A model generated the notes under the pieces. That model saw nothing but the letters and a program-made list of their open reading frames with translations. It was not told the DNA's origin and ran no database searches. From Tuctoria greenei (Eukaryota > Streptophyta > Magnoliopsida > Poales > Poaceae), in NCBI GenBank assembly GCA_036927565.1, contig JAYESD010000002.1, forward strand, positions 142,111,167 through 142,175,166: a DNA stretch of 64,000 nt, read 5' to 3'. This document shows positions 32,881-43,924 of the stretch, piece by piece; position 1 is the stretch's first letter; every line of letters begins with the position of its first letter. The translations under genes and the position numbers were made by a program.

Positions 32881-34690
32881 AGTATAATTAATCAGCTACG
32901 CCACACCCATACTTGGCCTCGTGGTGTCACTGTAAATCTTGGATGGTCGCTCCACGAATCGGTCCTTAGATCTAAAGCAAACCAAACCACCATAACTTCC
33001 AACCCATCCACATACCATGCTTGCTTAGATCACCCATTACCATGCCATATTAACCAGTTCGTATTAACCATAATCTCATTAAAGTATAATTAAATGGTAT
33101 AGTTGTTTTCCCATCCAATTAATTAAGCGAAGCAAAAAGGTAAAAAGCCCTTCCCGACTCTCTACCATGTATTCCAGGTGACAAGGGTGGTCAAACAAAA
33201 CTAGCAAACTTCCTATCATAGGATTCCTATCAAATTGACACAACCATGCAGTTTTGCAAAAAAAACATTTATTTTAGAAACAGGACAATATGTTTAAGGA
33301 AACTTGCCTTGCTCTTGGGCTTGGTTGGGATCAAAGACTTCAAATTCCTGTTGCTGGAGGTCCTCCGCAGCACTCTCTAGCGCAAATCCGTTTAAACCGC
33401 GCAACGAACATACAAGACAAGAATTACAATAAATAAGTGTACATATATTACTCAACATGTCATGACATGCACGATTAATACAATTGTGAGGTAAAACTTG
33501 TTAATAAGTTGCTTTTAATGTTTACTAATCAATTACAATGGTTATTAATAAGTCTACACAGGTTTGGAGTTGATTTGAATCAATTTAGAATTGATTCAGC
33601 AGGAAACATATTGCAAAATCGGACTAGTCCGCTGTAGGGCCGAACTAGTCCGCCCTTCGCAGAAACAGCGATTTAGGGTTTTCTAGATCGACGTGAATTT
33701 GGGAAAACGGGGTTGAATTCATGTGAGAAATAGAGAGTAGAAGGTATACCCGGTGTTTAGAACTCCATTGGATCAAGGGTTTTTGGAGGCAACACTTGGA
33801 TCTTGACGATCTAGGATTGATGAAGAACTTGAAGGTGAATTGTTGATGAAGAACGAAAACTCGATGGAGATCTTGATCACTTGATCCTCTTTCGTTTTCT
33901 CCTCTTCTTCTTCTTGCTTGGGATCTCCTTCTCTCTCCTTGATGGCGGCTCTCCACGAACTAGAGTTTGTGGTCTTTCAATTGAGGCAAAAGGATGTAAA
34001 TCAAGGGGTGGGGTTGTTTATATAGAGGTGGAGAGGTAGGGTTTCAATGAATTCGAGTTTGGGGTGGGTAGAGGCCGATGTGGGGTCCCACGTGGGCTCC
34101 AAAAAGTGTTATACACGACGTACTTAGGCCCACTTAAGGTAAAACCGAAAAACAAATCGTGGGACAGAAGATCAACTCGGAATCACGATTTACCGGACAA
34201 GTCCACAGAAGGCCAGACTAGTCCAAAGATTGACAGAGGCAAAAAAGGACAAGTCCGGACTATATCAGACAAGTCTGAACTTGGTCAGAGGAAAATCAGA
34301 CAAGTCTGGACAAAATCGGACAAGTCTGATTTTAGTCAGAGGGAAAACGGACAAGTCCGCTGGACATCGGACAAGTCCTGGGACTTGGGAAAATTTTCGA
34401 GGAATTGGGACACCGGACTAGTCCGCAAAGGACTGGACAAGTCTGAAACTATACTGAGGCAAAAACCGGAATAGTCCGCATGAAAATGAACATGTCCGAT
34501 GGAGGTCAGAGACAAATCGGACTAGTCCGCACCAAAAACGGACTAGTCTGCACTTCCCAGAACTTTTAAGTGCGGTTTTGCTTCTAATTCATTTTAAACT
34601 CATTCATTTTTATGTGGATCAATGTTAAACATATATTTGAACTTATGCAATGCATGATGCATGAAAATGAGGGTTTTATAGCCGCCACTT
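32881..34690 (-). repeat. G2-family LTR, minus orientation, truncated
   Basis: It aligns with 44991-46799 on the same strand: TAATTAATCAGCTACGCC on the left, the TATA site at 34017-34024 and the palindrome array at 34190-34560. The LTR start, TATAAAACCCTCATTTTC on the minus strand, is mutated from TGTAACACCC. The last 1.06 kb of the LTR is missing. It abuts the G3b antisense ORF, so this copy probably inserted in G3b. Confidence 0.75.
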
Positions 34691-36265
34691 GGGGAGGTGT
34701 AGGGGTCGGAGCTGGAGCCTCCGCCTGCACAGTCTCAGTTGCTGTAGCAGGTGCCAGAGCTTCGGTTCCCTTATTTAACGCCCTGCAAGCGAAGGATTGA
34801 AAGATTCAAGACATGATAAAAAATAGCAACCCAAGGTGAGGGCACTAGGATTACCTAGGGATGCTACCGCTCCAGCTGGCGTGAATTTCTTCATTGGGTG
34901 ATCGGAGCCAGAACCCTCCGTAGTTGGTGTGTGAGAAGCTCCGGATTGCTGCCCCGGACCTGTCGTCGTCATCAGCATCGCCTCAGCCTGGACCTCCCTC
35001 GGCTGGGAAGGACCTCCGGACCTGGAACTCATGGCCGACCCTGGGACCGGAGTCGATCTACCGGATCTAGCGCCCCTCGAGGACGCCGGCACCGAAGGAG
35101 CCGTGGCCGCTGAAGGGGCTGTTGAAGTTGGCGCTGACCTAACGGAGCTCCCATCAGCATGACTCAACTTCCTCTTCCAGCTGGAAGATTCAGCCGGCTC
35201 CTTGCCCTTGCCCTTGCCCTTCCCAGTGTCATCAACCATCTGGCTTGGAGCAGTGGGAGCCACGCTCTCTGAAGCTCCGAGGATTGCAACCCCAGAGGTC
35301 TGGCGCCTCTCAACCACACCGAGCTCATCTTGTGCTGGCATTCTCCTCCGGATCTCCCTGCTAACCTTTGGAACTATTTTCAGAGGTAGGAAGGCAGCCG
35401 ATGGAGCCAGGGCGTCGTGGGAGATAACTCCATTCAGAAATTTCTTGAGATGGAGCTTCAAAGCTTTATCATCCAAGTTGGTATTCAAACTGACTTCAAT
35501 TCTGTTATGATCCATCTCACTATTGAAAGCCCATGCGGGCCACTCCCTTGTGTTCAGCGGAGCCCACCTGTTCACCAGGAAATTGGCGAAGACCATCTAA
35601 GGGGTCACTCCACCCTCCACGAATTCCTGGATCCTTGTCAGGATGGGCTTGTACGCTTCTGACAGCTTCGGAACTACGTTTCAGTTGTCGGTGTCGACAT
35701 TGGGGAGGCCCTTGGGTAGCTCCAACCTCTCGTGCTCCTCCATTGTGATGATCACCCAATCTTTCTTCCAGTTGTCCCACTTGCTGGAGGGGAAGGCCTT
35801 CAAGTACTTGAAAGGGCAATTCTTGTGCTTCACATAGTAGTAGAAGCCAATTAACTTCGTCCAGTTTCCGATGACGTGGACTGTGAAGAAGGTCCGAAAC
35901 ATCTCAATGCACAGAGGCACACCCACCCACATCTCGCAGAAGTGGACGAAGGTCGCCACCAGCAAGAGGGAGTGGTGGCCGAGATGATGAAGTTGGAGGC
36001 CGTAGAAATCCAGCAGCATCAAGAGAAAGCTCGAAAAAGTTGGGATCAGACCCACCATGGCGTACGCTAAGAAGTACACCATCTCTCCGGTGCGCTCCTT
36101 CTTGAAGGGGAGTTTGCCGAAGTGGATAACGTTGTTGCAAAAGTTGCTGGACCACCCCATGTAGGTTCGGACCCTCGATAGATCTTCATTGGTCTTGATT
36201 CTGCTGCATGGAAGACCTAACTCCATCGCGGCAAGGTGGAGCAAAAAGTTGGAAGGCCTAAGCAA
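34691..36265 (-). pseudogene. G3b: antisense ORF of a Tat-type Gypsy element (Transposase_28-like)
   Basis: Reading on the minus strand from MLRPSNFLLHLAAMELGL (36265), one frame runs to 34775 and is interrupted only by a TGA near 35680 and a TAG at about 35597. Blocks match G3a: FLAYAMVGLIPTFSSFLLMLLDFYG, FVHFCEMWVGVPL, KWDNWKKDWVIITMEEHERLELPKGLPN and FLVNRWAPLN. The C-terminal half (from about residue 330) is Ser/Thr/Pro/Gly-rich with KGKGKGK, and looks disordered. The frame ends near 34775. A further 84 bases read as Ala/Pro-rich coding in another frame up to the LTR junction. It is antisense to the adjacent G3b LTR. Function unknown. Confidence 0.7.
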
Positions 36266-36766
36266 AGGTTGGGAGGCTCTGAGCAGAAGTTTGAATGAAA
36301 GCGTAAAGAGTCCTCAAACCGTGTGGGCTTTCCTTCTTAAGTAAGCCTCCGCAACACTTGGATGGAAACCGCAGCGGGATCAACATCACACTTTAAAAGA
36401 TTTACCCCGTCAATGAAAAATGGGCCCGAGACCACTTTAGTGGAAAAGTCGAAGTTAATACCCCACGCGAACCGTTGTCATGATGGAGAGCTGGAAGCCC
36501 GAGGGCGGCGAACTAACAGGGCGCTCGGAATTGATATGGTTTTCGTATTAGGAACTGCCGACCTTCAACTGCGTGAGATCCGCATGCTAGGATCTCACCT
36601 GCCGCATTCAAAAGATGCCACGCGGCGATGGTTTAACGGCGAACCATCACCCCAACGGCACATCAAAAGACCTTTAAAGCCGCAACGCGGGAATCAAAGA
36701 TGGCCCCACCTCAGGTAGAATAACTTAACCCAAAGGGTTTCTCCCAGAGGTGGGCCCGGGGGCCAC
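36266..36766 (+). other. G3b non-coding stretch before the 3' LTR, with polypurine tract
   Basis: Homologous to 932-1436. It ends GGTGGGCCCGGGGGCCAC against TGTCGG. No gene is supported. Confidence 0.6.
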
Positions 36767-37597
36767 TGTCGGTACTCTGCCTACCGGGTACACCATGATA
36801 CCACAGAAAATGCTAAGGAGTTCCAATCGTCAGATTTGAAGACCTCCGAAGGCTGCACGTGTTACATAGTACTGGACCCGCCTCCCTCGTTTGGGTAGCT
36901 CTAGCACCGCCATGTGTAACACAAGGCCGGACCTAACTCCGTTCATAGGGAAGCTCCGGTCTTGCCACGTGTCCAGTGACACCGGACCTAACCCCCAGTA
37001 GAGGGAAGCTCCGGTGCTACCACGTGTATTGTGGCTCCGGACCTGCCTCCCCACGATGGGAACCTCCAAAGCCGCCATGTGTCAAACCTCTGGACCTAAG
37101 ACAACAACGGGAAGACTGGCGGATCTTTAGCGGCATGGACATTCAAGGGGCAGTTAAAGCTACAGCTACAAGACCTGATTACGTGTCATTAATGTCATAT
37201 TAATGACACATAATCAGAGGACCCTTAACACCGGTAACGCTGCCATTAAGGCGCGTTATCACACTGTTAATTACGCTTAATATTCACAGATCGTGTATTA
37301 GGCAATTAACTATTGCCAGGGCCACATGTCGGGCCAGGCTGACAATGTAACAGCCAGTCCTTGGAATATAAAAGGGTTGCGCTGCACGGTACAGAGACAA
37401 TTAAGCTCATACGCACACAAGCCAGCACATATTCAAACATCAACACATACATCTCGTGGAGTAGGGTGTTACGCTTAGGTGACTCGAACCACATAAAAAT
37501 CCGAGTGTCTCCATCTCGTTCTTAATCTCTGCGCGCCCAAACTGAATACTAACCTCCGCGGACTACATTTTAGTAGTATCGGGGGAAGTGTCGATCA
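36767..37597 (+). repeat. G3b 3' LTR (Tat-type Gypsy)
   Basis: It starts TGTCGGTACTCTGC, has TATAAAA at 37367-37373, and ends near GATCA (37597) or four bases later. It aligns with 1437-2294. Immediately to the right the C2 gag coding trace resumes. The rest of G3b (gag, pol, 5' LTR) is missing, lost at or before the junction with the inverted G2-family LTR. Confidence 0.75.
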
Positions 37598-38751
37598 TGC
37601 ACTTCGACAAACACTTTATGGTTGACTGTACACATGACGAAAATAAGAAGAAGAAAGAAGTGAAGTTGCAAGAGAAGAAAACTTACAATAAAAAGAAGCA
37701 AGTACATCAAGCGCACATCGGCAAGGAGTGGGACTCAAACGATGAGCTCTCCTCAGAAGATGAATATGAGATGGCAACCATTGCCATCAAGAAGCCAATG
37801 AAGAAATCTACACTCTTCCCAAACATGGGAGGACGAGATACTAACAACCATACTTGCCTCATGGCTAAAGAAAGCAAGAAAAAGGTTCAACTTACACCTC
37901 CTTCCATACATTCCTCTAATGATGATTTTTATAGTTCTAGTGAAAATGAGGAAATGTTTAAAGGATTGAGCAAAACTGCATTAAGAAAAATGAAGATATT
38001 GTTAGACGAAATCTTTGAGAAGGAGGAGCTCGTCAACTGCCAAGAAGATATACTCATCCGTGAAAGGAAGAGATATCAAGAGGTTGAAAAGCTCATTGAG
38101 CTTGAAAAGGAGAAAAGTAAGCCACTTGAGCTTGAGCTAGCTTTGAGTAAGGAAACTTACTTAAAATTAGAACACTCACATATTACACTCAAGGATGAAC
38201 TTGCTAACTTGATAAAAGTTAACAAAATCCTTGAAGTGTAAGTTGAGTCACTCAAGCAAAGTGGCACTTCCTCCTCAAAGAGCTCACCCTCTCAACATGT
38301 CAAGTCGATAATAACTAAAACTTGCACATGCTCTAGTAAGAAGGATATTGTAAAAGATGAATCCACTGTTTCATATGTTAAACATCCATCTCAAAGTGGC
38401 ATCTTTGACAAGGAAAAGATTAAATATGCACGGAGTGCATATATGGCCACAAGACCTCCGAATGTCAAAGATGGTCTTGGGTACACAAAAAATAAAAATC
38501 TACCTACCAATGTTCAGATTAAGGATCATATTACATTTGTTAATGAAAAATCACATGAATCTGAAGTGCAAACATTGTTTCATAATTTTGATGCTTCTTA
38601 TATACTTATGAGAAATAAATCTGGACATGTTTATGCAAAATATGTAGGACCACGCCACAAGAACCCAAACACTTGTGTGTGGGTGCCAAAGATACTTGTG
38701 ACTAGCCTTCGAGCACCCAAGCAAGCTTGGGTACCTAAAACCGAGAAATAA
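37598..38751 (+). pseudogene. C2 gag, C-terminal part
   Basis: It resumes inside the zinc knuckle (DKHFMVDC, the last His and Cys of a CCHC). It continues with a Lys-rich stretch, an acidic DSNDELSSEDEYEMA segment, TCLMAKES and coiled coils (about 37960-38240). A stop at 38239-38241 and frame changes near 38360-38440 follow. The end is the Sirevirus-type VWVPKILVTS...AWVPKTEK closing at 38751. The ATG at 37588 lies in the G3b LTR end and is not the true start. The missing middle of gag was lost with the nested block. Confidence 0.75.
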
Positions 38752-41700
38752 TTTTTGTTTTGCAGGCCTACTCCTCCGGAGGATCCAATTGGTGCTGGAC
38801 AGTGGATGCACCAATCATATGACCAGAGAGAGGAGTATGTTCGTAGAGTATGAGTGAAATGCAGATCCAAGTGAAGAAATCTATTTTGGAGACAACAACC
38901 AAGGAAAAGTCATTGGCAGCGGTAAAATTGAAATTTCTTCTCAACACACTCTTTCAAATGTTTTACATGTTGATTATTTAGATTACAATCTTTTTTCCAT
39001 ATCTCAACTATGTGACAAAGGATACAACTATTTATTCACTAATGAGGGTGTCATAGTTTTTAGAAGAACGATAACTCAATTGCATTCAAGGGAATGTTGA
39101 AGCGAAAGCTTTATCTTGTTGACTTCAACAAAGATAAAACTGAACTCAACACATGCTTGGTTGCAAAAACTAACATGGGATGGATATGGCATAAAGACTA
39201 GCCAATGTTGGGATGAGGAATCTGCATAAACTTCTAAAAGGTGGTCACACCCGATGTTTAAAAGATGTTGTGTTTGAGAAAGACAGACCATGCAGCACAT
39301 GCGAGGCGGGACAACAAGTTGGAGCACCACACCTTGCCAAGAACGTGATGACCACATCAAGACCGCTGAAACTTCTTCACATGGACCTCTTCAGTCCAAT
39401 TGCCTCTATAAGCATAGGCGGTAACAAATATAGATTAGTAATTTTTCATGATTTTTCTAGATTTATTGGGTGTTTTTCTTGTATAATAAATCAGAAACCC
39501 AGGGGATCCTCAAGAAATTTTTGAAAAGAGGGCAAAATTAATTCTCCTCAACCGTCAATTACATTAGAAGTGACAATGGAATGGAGTTCAAGAATACTCA
39601 AGTTGAGGAGTACCTAGATGAAGAAGGAATAAAACATGAGTTTTCGGCACCCTACTCCCCTCAACAAAATGGAGTGGCCGAAAGGAAGAACAAGACGCTC
39701 ATCGAGATGGCGAGGACAGTGTTGGATGAATACATGACTTCAGACCGGTTTTGGGCTGAAGCGGTAAACACCGCTTGTCACGCCACAAATCGACTATATC
39801 TTCACCGACTTCTGAAGAAAACGCCATATGAGCTCCTCACTGGTAACAAACCCAACTTTTCATATTTCAGAGTTTTTGGAAGCAAATGCTTTATCTTGAA
39901 AAATAAACCAAGGACTTTGCAGTTTGCTTCATAATTTCATGAAGGGTTCTTGCTTGGTTACGATTCGAACGCCTGCACCTATCGTGTCTTCAACAAAGTC
40001 TCTGGCATTGTTGAAGTAGCCTGTGATGTAGTGTTCGATGAAACTAATGAATCCCAAGTGGAGCAAGTTGATAAATGTGTGCTAGATCAAGAAGAAATCT
40101 CGTGTCAAGCGTTGAGGAGGATGGCACTTGGTGATATTCGACCGCAAGAGCAATCACAAGACCCAAGTGCTCAATATGGACCTCAACAAGAGAGAAATGA
40201 TCAAGGGGGAGCTTCGGCACAAGATCAATATCAGCAGAATCAAGAAGGTCAATATAATCATAGAAGCAATGATCTAGGGGGAGACATTGACAATGATGAT
40301 AATGAAGAATAAGTGACCTCACAAGTGCCTCACCCAAGAGTACATCAGATTATACAAAGAGACCATCCCGTCGACAACATCATTGGATATATTGCAAAGG
40401 GAGTAACCACTAGATCTCGTATTGCTAATTTCTGTGAACATTACTCTTTTGTTTCATTTCTAGAACCATACAGGGTTTATGAAGCACTAAAAGATCCAGA
40501 TTGGGTGATTGCAATGCAAGAGGAGTTGAACAACTTCAATAGAAATGAAGTATGGGAGCTGGTGGAAAGACTAAAGGCAAACATCGTAGGCACCAAATGG
40601 GTATTTCGGAAGAAGCAAGATGAAAATGGAGTTGTAACAAGAAACAAGGAACGACATATGGCAAAAGGTTACTCACAAGTTGAAGGTTTGGATTTAGACG
40701 AAACTTTTGCTCTCGTAGCTAGACTTGAGTCCATTCGTATTTTATTAGCCTATGCTACTCACCACAAATTTAAGATGTATCAAATGGACGTGAAAAGCGG
40801 TTTCCTCAACGATCCTATCAAGAGGAAGTATACGTGGAGCAGCCACCAAGATTTGAAGACCAAGAGTACCCCAACCATGTGTACAAACAGCGTAAGGCTC
40901 TCTATGGCCTCAAACAAGCTCCTCGAGTTTGGTATGAGTGCCTTAGGGATTTTCTCACTCAAAATGGTTTTAAAATAGGAAAAGCTGATTATTCTTTATT
41001 TACAAAACATTTTGATGGTCATCTATTCGTATGTCAAATTTATGTTGATGACATCATTTTTGGTTCTATAATAAATCCTTTTGTGAAGAATTTAGTAAAA
41101 TTATGACAGAAAGATTTGAGATGTCTATGATTGGCTAATTGAAGTTCTTTTTGGGATTCCAAGTGAAGCAATTGAGAGAAGACACATTTATCTACCAAAC
41201 CAAGTACACGCAGGACATCCTCAAAAAGTTCAATATGGACAAAGCCAAGCCCATCAAGACTCCCATGACAACTAATGGACATCTCGATCTCAATGAAGAT
41301 GGTCCAGATGTGGATCTAAAGATATATCAGCATGAATGGTTCACTGCTCTATTTATGGCATCTAGGCAAGGTATCATGCTTAGTACTTGTATGTGTGAAA
41401 GGTTTCAAGCCGCACCTAAAGAGTGCCATTTAATAGATGTAAAAAGGATTTTAAGATACCTTGTGCACACTCCCAACTTGGGTCTTTAGTATCCCAAAGG
41501 ATCCAAGTTTAACCTTACAGGATATTCCAATGCCGACTATGCAGGCTGCAAAGTCAATAGAAAAAGCACATCAGGAACTTGCCAATTTCTCGGCAGATCC
41601 TTAGTTTCATGGTCATCTAAAAAGCAAAACTCCATTGCTCTTTCCATAGCCGAAGCGGAGTATGTTGCAGCCTATAGTTGTTGCGCACACCTGCTTTGGA

Positions 41701-41990
41701 TGCAACAAACTCTAAGAGATTATGGTTACAATCTGAGCTATATTCCACTCCTATGTGATAATGGAAGTGCCATAAAAATTGCCCACAATCTAGTAGAACA
41801 CTCAAGTACTAAGCACATAGACATTCATCATCATTTTCTATAAGATCATTCACTAAAAGGTGACATAGAAATTTTGCATGTTAGAACTGAAAAACAACTA
41901 GCAGGCATATTCATAAAGCCACTAGATGAAAAGAGATTTTGTGAGCTCAGGAATGAATTAAATATACTCGACTCTCAAAATGTGGCTTGA
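38752..41990 (+). pseudogene. C2 pol (protease, integrase, RT, RNase H), many frame breaks
   Basis: Pieces in Copia order are: protease VLDSGCTNHMT (about 38795); GAG-preintegrase remains with CSTCEAGQQ (39290); integrase with LLHMDLFSP, a second Asp in the RSDNGMEF-like region just before 39581, and Glu in QQNGVAERKN; LGYDSNACTYRVFN; RT with IVGTKWVFRKKQ, QMDVKSGFLN, LYGLKQAPRVWYECL and YVDD at 41041-41052; RNase H to the TGA at 41988-41990. At least eight frameshifts or stops are present. Close protein similarity to C1 pol places both in the same lineage, but C2 is far older. Confidence 0.8.
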
Positions 41991-43113
41991 AACATTACAT
42001 ACCTGATTGATTCTTCAAAGTTTGCTTACTTTTGCAAAAATCCATCCCTTATATTAATTTTCTCTTGAAAACTATTTCAATTATTGAATCTTGGTGAATT
42101 ATGGCCATTGTATGATTGTTGATTGATTACTGGTCATGTTCATCAAGATTATTTGTGAATTGATGTCCTTTGGATCACTATTAGATCAAACTCCCAAAAC
42201 TCACTTTGTTTCTCACTCTGATCTGTCCAACTGACCCGAACTAGTCCATGGTCAGCACCGGACTAGTCCGTTGCTACTGATCAGTCCAGCTCTGGTCCGG
42301 CATACTGTACTAGTCTGGCCCCTGTGCGGACTAGTCCATATTTATCAAACTTAAATCCTAGCCAACCGCCAGGATACATTCTTCTTCCTCTCACAATTGT
42401 CCTGGCACTCCCTCTCCTCAAACCCTAGCTCCTAAGGCGATTTTCACTTTTGACCACCAAAATCGAAGGTTCCTCCACATGAACTCTTTCCCTCAGTGCA
42501 AAGCATCTCTCTTTGGACTAATCGGATCCTGCTCTGCTCCTCCAACCTCAAATCTCGATTTTCCAATGAAAATCTCACTTAACCCTAGTTCTCATCTTTC
42601 CTTAAATCTTGCTTAATTTTCTTGATTCCTAGGGCATACATTACATTGCTATATGTATTCCTACTGTATTCATATCCTTGTAGCATCAATCTTTGTTAGA
42701 TTTGCTGGAATCGGAAATTAGGATTGATACGTCAGACCAGACTAGTCTAATGCTTTGGAGAGAAGTCCGGTACTTCAGAATAGTATTTACTTGTAAGCCT
42801 TAAGAACAAGTGATCATGGACACGTATCTTAAAGTTCAAATTATTGTAATCTCTTTTGAATGTGCCTATTTTATTTAACATGAATTTGTGACGATTATTT
42901 TAGTATTACTGTGATGTTTGTTGCTATAATTGCTATGCTCTTAATTTTTACACATCACATTAATTGATCACACACACTTTATAGGCACCTCACCATAAAG
43001 AGTTTTTATTATTCATTTGTCATTCTCGTGTATGCCCACTTTATGAAAATCAATTTTTACTCTTAATTGTGAAATCTCAATTGGTTGTCATAAATCACCA
43101 AAAATGAGGAGAT
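41991..43113 (+). promoter_or_regulatory. C2 3' untranslated region with palindrome cluster and decayed polypurine tract
   Basis: No third ORF is seen. Palindrome cores related to CGGACTAGTCCG recur at about 42237, 42262, 42307, 42327 and 42735-42750. AAAAATGAGGAGAT (43100-43113) before the 3' LTR looks like a mutated polypurine tract. The rest is AT-rich non-coding sequence. Confidence 0.5.
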
Positions 43114-43835
43114 TAAAAGTGCATCTAGGCATTCCCTTGTGGGTCTTGGACGATTGATGACAATCAAATGAGATCCTAATGAATTCATTGCGATGAATGC
43201 AGGTCAATAGATATTATGGTGCAACAAAAAAAAGTGAAAAATGAGAAGTGATAAAGGAAGAAACTCAAATGATCAATGGAAGTGCAAAGTAGACATAATT
43301 GTATAGGATGTGTGTGAGAGACACATCCTAAGAGCTCATGTATTTGCGTAGAGGGTAAGGGCTAAAATCAATCTAAGTAATTCACGGAGGACCGGACAAC
43401 TCCGCTCACTAAGAGGACTAGTTCGTTTAACTTTCTGATGTCACAGTTCACTGAGCACCGCACAAGTACGGACACACACCGGACAAGTCCATCAAACTCT
43501 CTGATGTTTCCATTCACCTTGCACCAGAGAAACCCAGACACTAACCGGACAAGTCCGTTCAACTTTCTGATGTTTCACTCAGACTAGTTGGAAAAAACAA
43601 TTCACAATGGACCGGACAAGTCCGTCATATTGCGGACTAGTCTGATCAATTTTCTGTAATCACAACACACTAGTCCGATGAACTCTCTATTCCAATACGG
43701 ACAAGTCCAGTATACCTCACACAAATTAGGATTTTTAGTGTGTTGCACATTTCACGTGAATTTTACATAGCACACCGGATAAGTTCGGTCACCAGAGCGG
43801 ACTAGTCCGACTGTGGGGATCTCTAACGTTAATTT
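43114..43835 (+). repeat. C2 3' LTR, truncated
   Basis: It starts TAAAAGTGCATCTAGG and follows the 5' LTR including the palindrome array (43390-43810). It stops shortly after GGGGATCTCTAACG, before the TATA position. The remaining 760 bp are gone. Confidence 0.75.
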
Positions 43836-43924
43836 TCGATACCCTGCAGATGAAATACCCTTGCATACAGGACCAAGACACTGAGACACGTCCAGAGCCG
43901 CCACGTGTCTCGTAGGAGCCAAGG
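43836..43924 (+). repeat. Scrap of a G3-like LTR
   Basis: TTCGATACCCTGC resembles the G3 LTR start TGTCGGTACCCTGC. Farther on, GAGCCGCCACGTGTC resembles the GCCGCCATGTGTC of the G3b LTR. It sits between the truncated C2 LTR and the G2 LTR, so it is probably the remnant of a third G3 insertion. Confidence 0.4.

Larger units (their letters stand above)
15843..43835 (+). mobile_element. C2: old Copia (Sirevirus-like) element, split and truncated
   Basis: The 5' LTR, gag and pol domains and a truncated 3' LTR lie in the expected order on the plus strand. They are interrupted by an 19.35-kb nested block at 18247-37597. LTR starts are TGAAAGTGCAT (15843) and TAAAAGTGCAT (43114). The element has a degraded initiator-Met primer site, a gag with coiled-coil and zinc-knuckle remains, and palindrome arrays in the LTR and before the polypurine tract. 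These together suggest a Sirevirus. No third ORF is seen between pol and the 3' LTR. Many frameshifts show it is inactive. Confidence 0.75.

Noticed and set aside
37588..37640. ATG at 37588 as the start of a gene
   Set aside because: The ATG lies in the last bases of the G3b LTR; the following frame is the resumed C2 gag in the middle of its zinc knuckle.
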